The translations under genes and the position numbers were made by a program. Below the pieces are notes generated by a model. The model was not told the DNA's origin. It did not search any database and was given only the letters and a program-made list of their open reading frames with translations. A DNA stretch of 7,250 nucleotides from NCBI GenBank assembly GCA_026397575.1, contig JAPLUP010000625.1, positions 1-7,250 on the forward strand. The letters are read 5' to 3'. This DNA comes from Candidatus Zixiibacteriota bacterium. GTDB lineage: Bacteria > Zixibacteria > MSB-5A5 > CAIYYT01. Positions within the stretch are counted from its first letter, which is position 1. Every line of letters begins with the position of its first letter. This document shows, piece after piece, positions 1 through 6,118 of this stretch.

Positions 1-302
1 ATTCCCAGATGATGCTCGATCTGTTCCTTGATCAGCGCGGCGCCGCGAATATGGCACGCAGTACCGACACATATCCGCACGACCCTCTCGCCTTTGGGAT
101 TGAGACTGAAAGCGTTATAGAACGTCGCCACCGAAAAGACCTTGCTCAGCTTGACGTCAAGCGCCTGGGCGGTCTGAAGAAGTGCTTCACACGGAAGGTA
201 ACGATACTCCCGCTGGATGTCCTGTAAGACCATGATCAATGAGGAAGGGTCCTTCGGATGACGAGAGAATATTTCAGGAAGCTTATCGAAGTTGTGCGTC
301 AC
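1..302 (-). CDS. NuoE-like [2Fe-2S] thioredoxin-fold subunit, C-terminus cut by the window edge
   Basis: About 100 residues of a NuoE/HndA-type protein (24-kDa subunit of NADH:quinone oxidoreductase, NAD-reducing hydrogenases and electron-bifurcating enzymes). The N-terminal helical part has the family pattern of Leu-rich helix followed by Gln-x-x-Ile-Gln and Tyr-Leu-Pro (residues 22-37). The segment 56-65 (Phe-Ser-Val-Ala-Thr-Phe-Tyr) and the motif ICVGTACHIRG at 77-87 supply the first two cluster cysteines, C78 and C83 (C-x4-C). The second Cys pair would lie beyond the edge; family members are about 150-165 residues. The start is GTG at 302. It overlaps the stop of the gamma-subunit gene by four bases (GTGA), is preceded by AAGGG about nine nt upstream, and is the only start before an in-frame stop. 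ATG at 233 would delete conserved N-terminal residues. It is the last visible gene of the oxidoreductase operon. By family knowledge it would relay electrons between NADH/flavin (NuoF) and Fe-S partners. Coupling to the oxidoreductase is inference. Confidence 0.85.
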   Translation of the reverse strand, partial: MTHNFDKLPEIFSRHPKDPSSLIMVLQDIQREYRYLPCEALLQTAQALDVKLSKVFSVATFYNAFSLNPKGERVVRICVGTACHIRGAALIKEQIEHHLG

Positions 303-865
303 ACCCGGCTGCCCTTTCTCATCGCCTCACCCGCAAACTGAAATCCCTGCTCTAACACACGCATATTTATTTCCAAAACGCTTTTCTTCTTGCCCATTTT
401 TCCTTCGAGAATCCGCAAGACCGTGTCATAGCCGACAACACCGGAAGCGCCGATAAATGCTCCCAGCATGGCGACGTTGGTGGCCTTCACGTTACCGGCC
501 TCGATAGCGAGATCATTGGCAGGAATACGAATTTCGGTAATGTCGGTGCGCTCGGTGGCTGAGGTTATCAATGATGAATTGACAATCGCCAATCCCCCGG
601 GCTTGACGCGCGGCACAAATTTTTCATAGGAAGGCGGGTTAAAAATGCAGACCGCTCGCGGACTGTTAATGATCGGCGAGCCGATTCGCTTGTCGGAGAT
701 CACCACCGTACAATAGGCGGTGCCACCGCGCATTTCCGGGCCGTATGACGGAATCCAAACCGCGTTCTTGCCTTCTTCAATGCCAGAGTAGGCGAGCAAC
801 TGCCCGGCGACCATCACACCTTGACCGCCAAAACCGGCGAAGGTGACTTCGTATTGACCAGTCAT
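299..865 (-). CDS. 2-oxoacid:ferredoxin oxidoreductase, gamma subunit (POR/KorC-type)
   Basis: A 188-residue protein matching the gamma domain of pyruvate/ketoisovalerate/2-oxoglutarate:ferredoxin oxidoreductases, usually 175-200 residues. The diagnostic start is present: FAGFGGQGVMVAGQLLA at residues 9-25, followed by a WIPSYGPEMRGGTA block (about 37-50) and a conserved Val-Ile-Ser-Asp segment. In the family this domain contacts CoA and completes the heteromer; it carries no cofactor motif of its own. The ATG at 865 overlaps the stop of the beta gene by four bases (ATGA) and has GAGGT six nt upstream, so translation is probably coupled. Its own stop overlaps the next gene as GTGA. Sequence alone does not say whether the substrate is 2-oxoisovalerate, 2-oxoglutarate or another 2-oxoacid. 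Confidence 0.92.
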   Translation of the reverse strand: MTGQYEVTFAGFGGQGVMVAGQLLAYSGIEEGKNAVWIPSYGPEMRGGTAYCTVVISDKRIGSPIINSPRAVCIFNPPSYEKFVPRVKPGGLAIVNSSLITSATERTDITEIRIPANDLAIEAGNVKATNVAMLGAFIGASGVVGYDTVLRILEGKMGKKKSVLEINMRVLEQGFQFAGEAMRKGSRV

Positions 866-1626
866 TTCTGTACCTCGGCATCAGGGGTCTTGAATACGCC
901 GAGCGGATAGTAGGGCTGCATTGTCTCTTCCAGCCAATTAAGCGACTCATTGGGTGTTAGGCCCCAGTTGGTCGGACAGGTTGATAGTACTTCAACCAGA
1001 GAGAAGCACTTGTTGTCGATCTGGTATTGGAACGCCTTTCGGATCGCTTTCTTGGCGCGGACGATGTTCTGCGGAGTGTGTACCGCCACTCTTTCGATAT
1101 AAGCAGGTGTTCGCAATGTCGAAAGCAGCTCCGCTACGCGAATCGGATAGCCGCACTCTTCGACGTTGCGACCGCGCGGTGAAGTCGTGGTTATCTGCCC
1201 CGGCATGGTGGTCGGCGCCATCTGGCCGCCGGTCATACCGTAGATGGCATTATTAACGAAGATTGTCGTAAACTTCTCGCCGCGATTGGCGGCATGAATG
1301 ATCTCGGCTGTGCCGATCGACGCCAGATCACCATCACCCTGATAGGTGAAAACGATCAGATCGGGACGGACTCTTTTTAGTCCGGTTGCCAATGCCGGCG
1401 CCCGGCCGTGCGGCGCTTCGAGGAAATCGGTCTGGAAATAGTTGTAGATAAACACTCCGCACCCGACCGGCGCAACACCGACAGTGCGCCCGCGGATACC
1501 AAACTCGTCCAGCACTTCAGCCACGAGCCGGTGAATGGTTCCGTGCGTACATCCGGGGCAATAGTGGGTGACAACGTCTCTAAACGACTGAGGTCTGGTG
1601 AATATGGCGTGTGTCTTTTCGTTCAT
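862..1626 (-). CDS. korB: 2-oxoacid:ferredoxin oxidoreductase, beta subunit (TPP- and [4Fe-4S]-binding)
   Basis: The 254-residue catalytic beta subunit, which holds thiamine diphosphate and the proximal [4Fe-4S] cluster. All four expected cluster cysteines are visible: C23 and C26 in CPGCTHG, C56 in Val-Gly-Cys-Gly, and C217 in Ser-Thr-Cys-Pro-Thr-Asn-Trp. The thiamine diphosphate/Mg motif runs from GDGD (97-100) to VNNAIYGMTGGQ (124-135). It fits the compact two-to-four-subunit KorB/VorA-type enzymes rather than the large single-chain pyruvate oxidoreductase. The reaction is 2-oxoacid + CoA + 2 oxidised ferredoxin to acyl-CoA + CO2 + 2 reduced ferredoxin, reversible, in the cytoplasm. The ATG at 1626 lies 12 nt after the alpha-subunit stop, with a weak GTGAG-type ribosome site. 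The symbol follows the KorB resemblance; substrate specificity is not proven. Confidence 0.93.
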   Translation of the reverse strand: MNEKTHAIFTRPQSFRDVVTHYCPGCTHGTIHRLVAEVLDEFGIRGRTVGVAPVGCGVFIYNYFQTDFLEAPHGRAPALATGLKRVRPDLIVFTYQGDGDLASIGTAEIIHAANRGEKFTTIFVNNAIYGMTGGQMAPTTMPGQITTTSPRGRNVEECGYPIRVAELLSTLRTPAYIERVAVHTPQNIVRAKKAIRKAFQYQIDNKCFSLVEVLSTCPTNWGLTPNESLNWLEETMQPYYPLGVFKTPDAEVQK

Positions 1627-1638
1627 AGTCTACTCACT

Positions 1639-2763
1639 TCAGCCGTTCCAATTCTTGGCAGCAGGTGTCTCTCTGGCCAGAATCTTCATGATATAGTCTT
1701 TTACTTCCTCCGGTGTCGGCACAATACCGCCGGTACGACCATAGAACTCAATCGGCCTCTTGTCCTTGACCGCCCACTCTACATCTTCAACCATCTGCCC
1801 CATACTCATTTCGACTGTGAGGACCGACTCAATATTCGGTTTGATTGCCTCTGCAAGAATTTCTTTGGCGGGGAAAGGGAAAAGCGTGATCGGACGCAGC
1901 AGCCCAATACTGATTTCTTCCTGCTCTAGTTCATCGATCACCGTCTGGCAGATTCGCGCCATAGTACCATAGGAGACCACCAGAATGCGGTTCTTAGGAT
2001 TGATCTTGTAGGCTTCGAACCGGACCTCATCGCGTTTCATCAGTTTGTATTTTTCCGCCAGCACCAAGTTGTTCTTTTCCAATACCACCGGATCAAGAGC
2101 CAATGACTTGATAATGATTGGAGCGCGTCCTTTGGCATTGACCACGTTTGGATCGCGTCCCTGACAGCCGGTTGTTGCCCAATCTTTCGGCGGCAGCGGT
2201 TCTTCCACGTAGTTTTCCGGGAATTCCACCGGTTCCATCATCTGGCCGATCATTCCGTCGGCGAGAACCATGGTCGGATTGCAGTATTTGTCGGCGAGGT
2301 GAAACGCCAGCATTGTCAAGTCGACCGCTTCCTGTAACGTGCTCGGCGCCAGAACTAATACGCGGTAGTCGCCGTGGCCGCCCCCCTTGGTCGCCTGGAA
2401 GTAATCCGCCTGAGAGGGCAGGATACCGCCCAGTCCGGGACCGCCGCGCATAATGTTGATCAGGACCACCGGCAGCCGCGCGCCAGCCATATACGAGATC
2501 GCTTCTTGCATCAGACTGATGCCCGGGCTGGAAGATGAGGTGAATGCCCTCTTGCCTGAAGCGACGGCGCCGAATAGCATATTGCCGACCGCGACCTCGC
2601 TCTCTGCCTGTACGAACACGCCGCCGACTTCGGGTAGTCGTCGGGCCATATATTCGCCGACTTCGTTCTGTGGGGTAATTGGATAGGCGAAGTAGTAAAT
2701 GGCGCCGGCGCGAATCGCCGCCTCGGCTATCGCTTCGTTACCTTTCATCAATATTCGAGTCAT
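1639..2763 (-). CDS. vorB: 2-oxoacid:ferredoxin oxidoreductase, alpha subunit (VorB/KorA-type)
   Basis: The 374-residue alpha subunit, closest by eye to proteins annotated as ketoisovalerate ferredoxin oxidoreductase VorB. Visible landmarks are MKGNEAIAEAA at 6-16, AYPITPQNE at 26-34, the S-rich loop TSSSSPGISL at 75-84, MRGGPGLGG at 105-113, and the KGGGHGDYR block further on. Together these are the N-terminal pyrimidine-binding POR domain. The C-terminal roughly 120 residues form the transketolase-C-like domain II (Arg-Ile-Leu-Val-Val-Ser-Tyr-Gly then Leu-Arg-Pro-Ile-Thr-Leu-Phe-Pro-Phe-Pro). Alpha and beta together form the thiamine diphosphate active site. The ATG at 2763 sits 17 nt after the ferredoxin stop, with TAGGT about nine nt upstream. 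VorB-type sequences in bacteria are annotated variously as acting on 2-oxoisovalerate or 2-oxoglutarate, so the symbol is a family label, not a substrate claim. Confidence 0.92.
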   Translation of the reverse strand: MTRILMKGNEAIAEAAIRAGAIYYFAYPITPQNEVGEYMARRLPEVGGVFVQAESEVAVGNMLFGAVASGKRAFTSSSSPGISLMQEAISYMAGARLPVVLINIMRGGPGLGGILPSQADYFQATKGGGHGDYRVLVLAPSTLQEAVDLTMLAFHLADKYCNPTMVLADGMIGQMMEPVEFPENYVEEPLPPKDWATTGCQGRDPNVVNAKGRAPIIIKSLALDPVVLEKNNLVLAEKYKLMKRDEVRFEAYKINPKNRILVVSYGTMARICQTVIDELEQEEISIGLLRPITLFPFPAKEILAEAIKPNIESVLTVEMSMGQMVEDVEWAVKDKRPIEFYGRTGGIVPTPEEVKDYIMKILARETPAAKNWNG

Positions 2764-2780
2764 AGCAGTCGACCTATTTC

Positions 2781-3014
2781 CTAATAGTCATACAGCACAT
2801 AGCGCTGACCGTAAGTTACGACCGTGATTGCGGCGTCAGGGCAAACAAGCGCACAAATTTGGCAGCCAAAACATCGTGAAGGATCGTGCATCTGCGCCGA
2901 GAAGTATCCTCGATTAGTAATCTCTTTCGACATGGACAGGATTTGCTGTGGGCAAGCCTTGACACAAAGCTCACAACCCTTGCAATAACCCTTGTCTATA
3001 ATGACACCCGGCAT
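2781..3014 (-). CDS. Two-[4Fe-4S] ferredoxin, delta subunit of the oxidoreductase (VorD/KorD-like)
   Basis: A 77-residue ferredoxin with two complete cluster motifs: CKGCELCVKACP (C11, C14, C17, C21) and CFGCQICALVCP (C48, C51, C54, C58). It lies directly before the alpha subunit, the usual place for the delta subunit that takes electrons from the beta-subunit cluster to free ferredoxin. The start is ATG at 3014. It is preceded by AGAGGA eight nt upstream and lies 20 nt after the ATPase stop. A longer reading from GTG at 3071 would overlap the ATPase and add 19 residues unlike the family. A short C-terminal tail rich in Tyr (Tyr-Gly-Gln-Arg-Tyr-Val-Leu-Tyr-Asp-Tyr) follows the second cluster. 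It acts in the cytoplasm as part of the complex. Confidence 0.92.
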   Translation of the reverse strand: MPGVIIDKGYCKGCELCVKACPQQILSMSKEITNRGYFSAQMHDPSRCFGCQICALVCPDAAITVVTYGQRYVLYDY

Positions 3015-3034
3015 AAGACTAATCCTCTCTAGCA

Positions 3035-3757
3035 CTACAAGCCACGCACGGCTTTGACTTTTTCTTCCCACGGCTTTAGCATCTGCCTCGATAGCGCAAA
3101 CACCGGCACTTTAACCACATTCGGATCAAGCTGTTGAGCTACTTCCGTCACCACACTGACAAACACTACAGGTATTTCCGCGGCCTTGCCAACCTCTTCG
3201 GCCAATCTGTAGCCTTCGACAACGATTTCGGTCGTGGTTTCGCCAATCAGATGAGTATTCGAGACGATTCCGGTGAACTTTAGCCGCGAAGACATCTCAA
3301 TATCGTGCATCATCTTCAGTGAACCGGCGACATCAGAAGTAAATGGTCGTCTGGCATTGAGAACTATCAGGAACTCGTATCCCTTAGGCGCGAAGGCATC
3401 CACCATTGAACTTAACACCCGCGCGCCGACATCATCACCACCAACATCGACAACGACTTTTCCATCGGAACGCTCTATTTCCCCGCGGATTTCGGGGAGA
3501 ATAATCGGCAAGTCAGCGTGGCACATCTCGTTATGCGGCATAATCACCCGCACGCCTTGCGTTTCCAGCTCGAAAGCGGCCTCGCGCGAACGGAAGTAGG
3601 GGTTAACGATGTCGAGATCGATGATACTGACCGGTTGGTTTTGAGAGGTTGTCAGACCTATGGCGTAGTTTACGGCGACTTCGGTCTTGCCGCTGCCGTA
3701 AGCGCCTGCGAAGATAATAACTCTCTTGTCAAATGCTGGGAAGGGTGTCTGCATCAT
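3035..3757 (-). CDS. P-loop ATPase of unknown role, first gene of the oxidoreductase operon
   Basis: A 240-residue protein (numbering from ATG 3757) with a CobQ/MinD-like P-loop fold. Walker A is GAYGSGKT at 18-25; it lacks the extra signature Lys of MinD/ParA-type deviant Walker A. An IIDLDIVNPYFRSRE segment at 45-59 is in the switch-I-like position. VVVDVGGDDVGA at 101-112 is the Walker B/switch-II region, and GIVSNTHLIGETT at 163-175 could be a base-recognition or family-specific loop. I know similar proteins beside bacterial VorB-type operons, but no established function. Fe-S or cofactor loading, or complex assembly, is a guess from the context. The first ATG codons are at 3757 and 3754, neither with a clear Shine-Dalgarno. 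GTG at 3787 would add ten residues (250 in all) and cannot be excluded. The domain begins only around residue 12 of the ATG form, so the choice does not affect function. It is the promoter-proximal gene, 20 nt before the ferredoxin. Confidence 0.82.
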   Translation of the reverse strand: MMQTPFPAFDKRVIIFAGAYGSGKTEVAVNYAIGLTTSQNQPVSIIDLDIVNPYFRSREAAFELETQGVRVIMPHNEMCHADLPIILPEIRGEIERSDGKVVVDVGGDDVGARVLSSMVDAFAPKGYEFLIVLNARRPFTSDVAGSLKMMHDIEMSSRLKFTGIVSNTHLIGETTTEIVVEGYRLAEEVGKAAEIPVVFVSVVTEVAQQLDPNVVKVPVFALSRQMLKPWEEKVKAVRGL

Positions 3758-3801
3758 AAGTGGCTTCGAGAGCGTTACAATCTTCACATTCAGCCCAAAG
3801 C

Positions 3802-3830
3802 AAGGTATGGCTGAACGCCATAACAGTCAA
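3802..3830 (-). promoter_or_regulatory. Candidate sigma70-type promoter for the oxidoreductase operon
   Basis: On the minus strand TTGACT (3830-3825) and TACCTT (3807-3802) are separated by 17 bp. The -35 matches consensus at five of six positions. The -10 keeps the important first T-A and last T. Transcription would start near 3795, giving a leader of about 40 nt to ATG 3757 and making the GTG at 3787 nearly leaderless. The spacing and position are good, the -10 is weak, and there is no experimental support. Confidence 0.4.
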
Positions 3831-3845
3831 GCGATTTCGCAGTAT

Positions 3846-3927
3846 TATTCCAAGTCCGAAGGCGGGAGACTGCGCGTCTGTCAAAAGGGGGAAAACGTCC
3901 AGTCTCGTTGAACTTGGAATACCAAGT
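3846..3927. promoter_or_regulatory. Operator-like inverted sites upstream of the oxidoreductase operon
   Basis: TATTCCAAGT at 3846-3855 has a perfect 10-bp inverted partner, ACTTGGAATA, at 3912-3921. The second copy is itself half of a compact palindrome, ACTTGG-AATA-CCAAGT (3912-3927). Three CCAAGT half-sites therefore lie just upstream of the candidate -35 at 3830-3825, with the two outer arms 66 bp apart centre to centre. This is the geometry expected for a dimeric regulator with a second distal site. An RNA hairpin is less likely because the promoter candidate lies downstream of the sites. No regulator gene is in the window. Confidence 0.4.
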
Positions 3928-4052
3928 GCGGCTGAACCAAAGTGTCCGTCCCCCTCTCGCTAAATCCTGCGCATATTATATTATCGGATAGTTGCCGTCG
4001 AGTTTTAGTCGCGGTAAGTCGCGCTGAGGAGCCCTTTTTTCCAGCATCCGAT

Positions 4053-4081
4053 TTGCAACGATAGCGGCCTCGCGCGAGAAT
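4053..4081 (+). promoter_or_regulatory. Weak candidate promoter for the secreted toast-rack gene
   Basis: TTGCAA (4053-4058) and GAGAAT (4076-4081) are 17 bp apart; each matches consensus at four of six positions. A start near 4088 would give a 70-nt leader. The palindrome CTCGCGCGAG (4069-4078) overlaps the -10 and could be a repressor site. The element may be chance. Confidence 0.25.
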
Positions 4082-4157
4082 ATCACGGGGTGATAATCCC
4101 TTGGGCCGAAACAAATTGTCAACAGCCCGCGTCATAAGGGATGAGGAGAACTAAAAC

Positions 4158-5021
4158 ATGAGGCAGATTATTCTTATTTTCGTGGCCTTAGCCATTATGG
4201 GAGGCAATGCTATGAGTGGTCGACTAACTACCGTGACCGAAAGAGCGACCGCGCCGGGGGTGAAGATCGTTGATGCCGAGATCAAGCTATCTGTGGGGCA
4301 GTTTAATCTCTATAAGGGAGACTCCGTATCCGATCTCATCGCCACAATCGAGGGGGATTATGATGAGAGCAGATATTTGTACGACTACAATTTTGACCCC
4401 TTGGGTCAGAGAGCTGATCTGCTTTTTAGTTCGGAACTCAGAGGTCGCATTCATACCAACATCGACGGTAACAACAACCGCTGGGAACTCGATCTTTCTC
4501 CGGACGTGGAATGGCGGCTGAAGGGGGACATTGGAGCGGCCGAAGCGACTCTTGATCTTGGCGGTCTGTCGGTATCGGAATTGCAGTTTGATATCGGAGC
4601 TTCTGATGCGCGCATTGACTTCTCGACTCCGAACCAGACGACCTTGAATTATTTCAAGATTTCGGCAGGCGCCTGTGATCTGAAAATAAATGATATCGGA
4701 AATGCACGCTTCGATCGACTCGAATTCGATGGTGGTGTCGGCAGTTTCCGGCTCGACTTCTCAGGAAAATTTGACTATCGCGCAGACGCCAAGATCGAAG
4801 TAGGGTTGGGATCGGTTCATATCATTATTCCGTCCGAAGTTGGTGTCCGTCTGGAAACCAAAGATAACTTCCTCAGTTCGATCAAGTTTTCCAAGCGCGC
4901 TCTCAAGCGAGTTCATGAAGACGAGGACGTTTTCGAGACCGACAACTTCGATACAGCCAAAGGACAGTTGATTCTACGACTCGAAATCGGACTGGGCTCG
5001 GCGGATATCGAGTTTCGATAG
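4158..5021 (+). CDS. Secreted toast-rack/LiaF-C-like beta-solenoid protein
   Basis: A 287-residue protein with an N-terminal signal peptide: MRQ, a hydrophobic core at about 4-14, and likely cleavage after Ala18 in Gly-Asn-Ala. Residues 36-115 resemble the toast-rack N-terminal domain (Val-Gly-Gln-Phe-Asn-Leu). The rest is a series of Gly-start beta rungs: GAAEATLDL (126), GASDARIDF (147), GACDLKIND (171), GVGSFRLDF (193), GLGSVHIII (217) and, after a charged insert at about 240-270, GLGSADIEF (279). Such proteins are related to the LiaF C-terminal and DUF4097-type adhesin-like folds. Their function is mostly unknown; LiaF itself modulates a cell-envelope stress sensor. The protein is expected in the periplasm or on the surface. 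The start is ATG at 4158, with GAGGAG at 4143-4148 nine nt upstream, the best ribosome site in the window apart from the last gene. It is a single-gene unit, divergent from the oxidoreductase operon and convergent with the epimerase gene. Confidence 0.8.
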   Translation: MRQIILIFVALAIMGGNAMSGRLTTVTERATAPGVKIVDAEIKLSVGQFNLYKGDSVSDLIATIEGDYDESRYLYDYNFDPLGQRADLLFSSELRGRIHTNIDGNNNRWELDLSPDVEWRLKGDIGAAEATLDLGGLSVSELQFDIGASDARIDFSTPNQTTLNYFKISAGACDLKINDIGNARFDRLEFDGGVGSFRLDFSGKFDYRADAKIEVGLGSVHIIIPSEVGVRLETKDNFLSSIKFSKRALKRVHEDEDVFETDNFDTAKGQLILRLEIGLGSADIEFR

Positions 5022-5058
5022 TCCGAGTTAGTCGCAATAAGCCTGTCTGCCGAGACCT

Positions 5059-5081
5059 CTTCGCCGCTAAGCGTGGCGGAG
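5059..5081 (+). terminator. Possible hairpin after the toast-rack gene
   Basis: CTTCGCCGC (5059-5067) and GTGGCGGAG (5073-5081) form a nine-pair stem with a five-base loop, including two G-U wobbles. It starts 38 nt after the rightward stop. There is no T-tract after it. On the minus strand the wobbles become A-C mismatches, so if it works it serves the rightward gene. A factor-independent terminator is therefore only weakly supported. Confidence 0.3.
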
Positions 5082-5091
5082 CAAATCACTG

Positions 5092-6024
5092 CTACGCTGT
5101 TTTTGTCAACAACTGCCTGAACGTGTCCTCTAATTCAGGAAAGCCGAACTGATATCCTGATTCGAGCAGTTTGCGGGGGACGATCCGCGCGCCGGAGAGC
5201 AACAATTCCTCAGCCATTTCGCCGAACGCCAGCTTGGCGCCGAATGTCGGTAAGCCGAAGAATGCCGGACGCGTGAGAACTTTCGCCAGCAGTTTCACAA
5301 AAGTGGCGTTAGTCACCGGATTTGGGGCTACCAAATTGACCGGTCCCGACAGCATGGGCTGCTGGACAATGTGCAGTAGCGCCGAGGGAATCTCTTCAAG
5401 AGCAATCCAACTCATCACCTGTTCGCCGGAACCGATCTTGCCACCCAAGCCGAGGCGGAATAGCGGCAGCATCTTGGCCAGCGTGCCGCCGCTTGGGCTC
5501 ATCACCAAGCCGGTGCGTAGATTAACCACACGGATGCCGGCGTCCTCGGCCAATTTCGTTGCCGCTTCCCATTGTCGGCAGACGTCAGCCATAAAACCAT
5601 CCCCAGATGGACTGGTCTCATCCAATTCTTCTTCCGATGGATGATTACCGTAGAAACCGATTGCCGAAGCACACAACATCACCTTTGGCGGTTGTTTGAG
5701 CTGGGTGAGGGTCTTGCTGAGCAACTCGGTCGAATGCACACGGCTCTCCAGCACGCCGCGCTTGTGGGTTTCGCTCCAATGCGCGGCGGCGATGTTCTTG
5801 CCGGCCAGATGGATGACAACATCCTGCCCTTCCAGATCAGCGACATCGATCAGCCGTTGATCGGGATTCCAGAGGGAAATCTTGTGCGCCTGGTGAATTT
5901 GAAACGGTTTGCGTGCGAAGAGAGTGAGCCGATTGCTATTCGTGCCATAAGTGCTGGTGAGTTGCCGCCCAATCATGCCGGTGGCGCCGGTGATGGCGAT
6001 TCGCAGACCCTTGTGATTTTTCAT
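5092..6024 (-). CDS. TIGR01777/YfcH-family NAD(P)-binding epimerase-like protein (SDR39U1 type)
   Basis: A 310-residue atypical short-chain dehydrogenase, the usual length of about 300. The Rossmann motif TGATGMIG is at 12-19. VIHLAGKNIA (70-79), with Trp83 and SRVHSTELL (94-102), follows the family pattern. CASAIGFYGN at 118-127 is the active-site region, followed by the Asp-Glu-Thr-Ser and Trp152-Glu block. RTGLVMSPSGG (170-180) and the Gly-rich GLGGKIGSGEQ (192-202) lead to Ser-Trp-Ile at 205-207. The C-terminal DUF1731 (about 256-303) ends in the typical Val-Pro-x-Lys-Leu-Leu-x-Ser-Gly-Tyr-x-Phe. The substrate is unknown for the family; YfcH and human SDR39U1 are members. The ATG at 6024 was chosen over the adjacent upstream TTG at 6027. 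There is no Shine-Dalgarno, but TATACT stands five nt upstream, so the message may be leaderless. It lies 94 nt after the SemiSWEET stop, in the same direction. Confidence 0.9.
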   Translation of the reverse strand: MKNHKGLRIAITGATGMIGRQLTSTYGTNSNRLTLFARKPFQIHQAHKISLWNPDQRLIDVADLEGQDVVIHLAGKNIAAAHWSETHKRGVLESRVHSTELLSKTLTQLKQPPKVMLCASAIGFYGNHPSEEELDETSPSGDGFMADVCRQWEAATKLAEDAGIRVVNLRTGLVMSPSGGTLAKMLPLFRLGLGGKIGSGEQVMSWIALEEIPSALLHIVQQPMLSGPVNLVAPNPVTNATFVKLLAKVLTRPAFFGLPTFGAKLAFGEMAEELLLSGARIVPRKLLESGYQFGFPELEDTFRQLLTKTA

Positions 6025-6029
6025 CAAAC

Positions 6030-6035
6030 AGTATA
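6030..6035 (-). promoter_or_regulatory. -10-like hexamer directly before the epimerase gene
   Basis: TATACT on the minus strand (five of six matches to TATAAT) ends five nt before the ATG at 6024. With the usual 6-8 nt to the start point, the transcript would begin at or within a base or two of the ATG. No good -35 is seen 16-18 bp upstream, so the element is incomplete. Confidence 0.3.
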
Positions 6036-6118
6036 CGCACCGAAGTCCCCCGAAGTTCGCGTTGGTAGAGAAGATTTGGTACGCCGCTGGGAAGGGATTT
6101 GTGACGGTTGGATACCGC

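Larger units (their letters stand above)
3788..4157. other. Divergent intergenic region, probably regulatory
   Basis: About 370 nt separate the leftward oxidoreductase operon from the rightward secreted-protein gene. I see no convincing gene. An 84-codon open frame on the minus strand (3881-4135) resembles no family I know and has mixed, Arg-rich low-quality composition. The region holds a leftward promoter candidate and inverted sites (listed separately), a perfect TATAAT on the minus strand at 3975-3980 without a good -35, a 7-bp direct repeat AGTCGCG at 4007-4013 and 4017-4023 (exactly one helical turn apart), and a perfect palindrome CTCGCGCGAG at 4069-4078 overlapping a weak rightward promoter candidate. 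Confidence 0.6.

Noticed and set aside
9..227. Rightward open frame of 72 codons at the left edge
   Set aside because: It lies antisense to the NuoE-like gene, whose cluster motif and operon overlap are clear; it has no ribosome site or recognisable domain.
1408..1929. Rightward open frame of 173 codons across the alpha/beta subunit junction
   Set aside because: It is antisense to two well-supported genes, and its translation has no recognisable family pattern.
3015..3071. GTG at 3071 as the start of the ferredoxin subunit
   Set aside because: It overlaps the ATPase reading frame and adds 19 residues unlike the family; ATG 3014 has a good AGAGGA ribosome site.
3975..3980. Perfect TATAAT on the minus strand as a main promoter of the oxidoreductase operon
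   Set aside because: No acceptable -35 at 16-18 bp (the best is TCGACG at 15 bp), and it is over 200 nt from the gene; the 3802-3830 pair fits better.
3881..4135. Leftward open frame of 84 codons in the divergent intergenic region
   Set aside because: No family resemblance, Arg/Ser-rich shadow-like composition, no Shine-Dalgarno, and it overlaps the operator-like repeats. A small unknown gene cannot be fully excluded.
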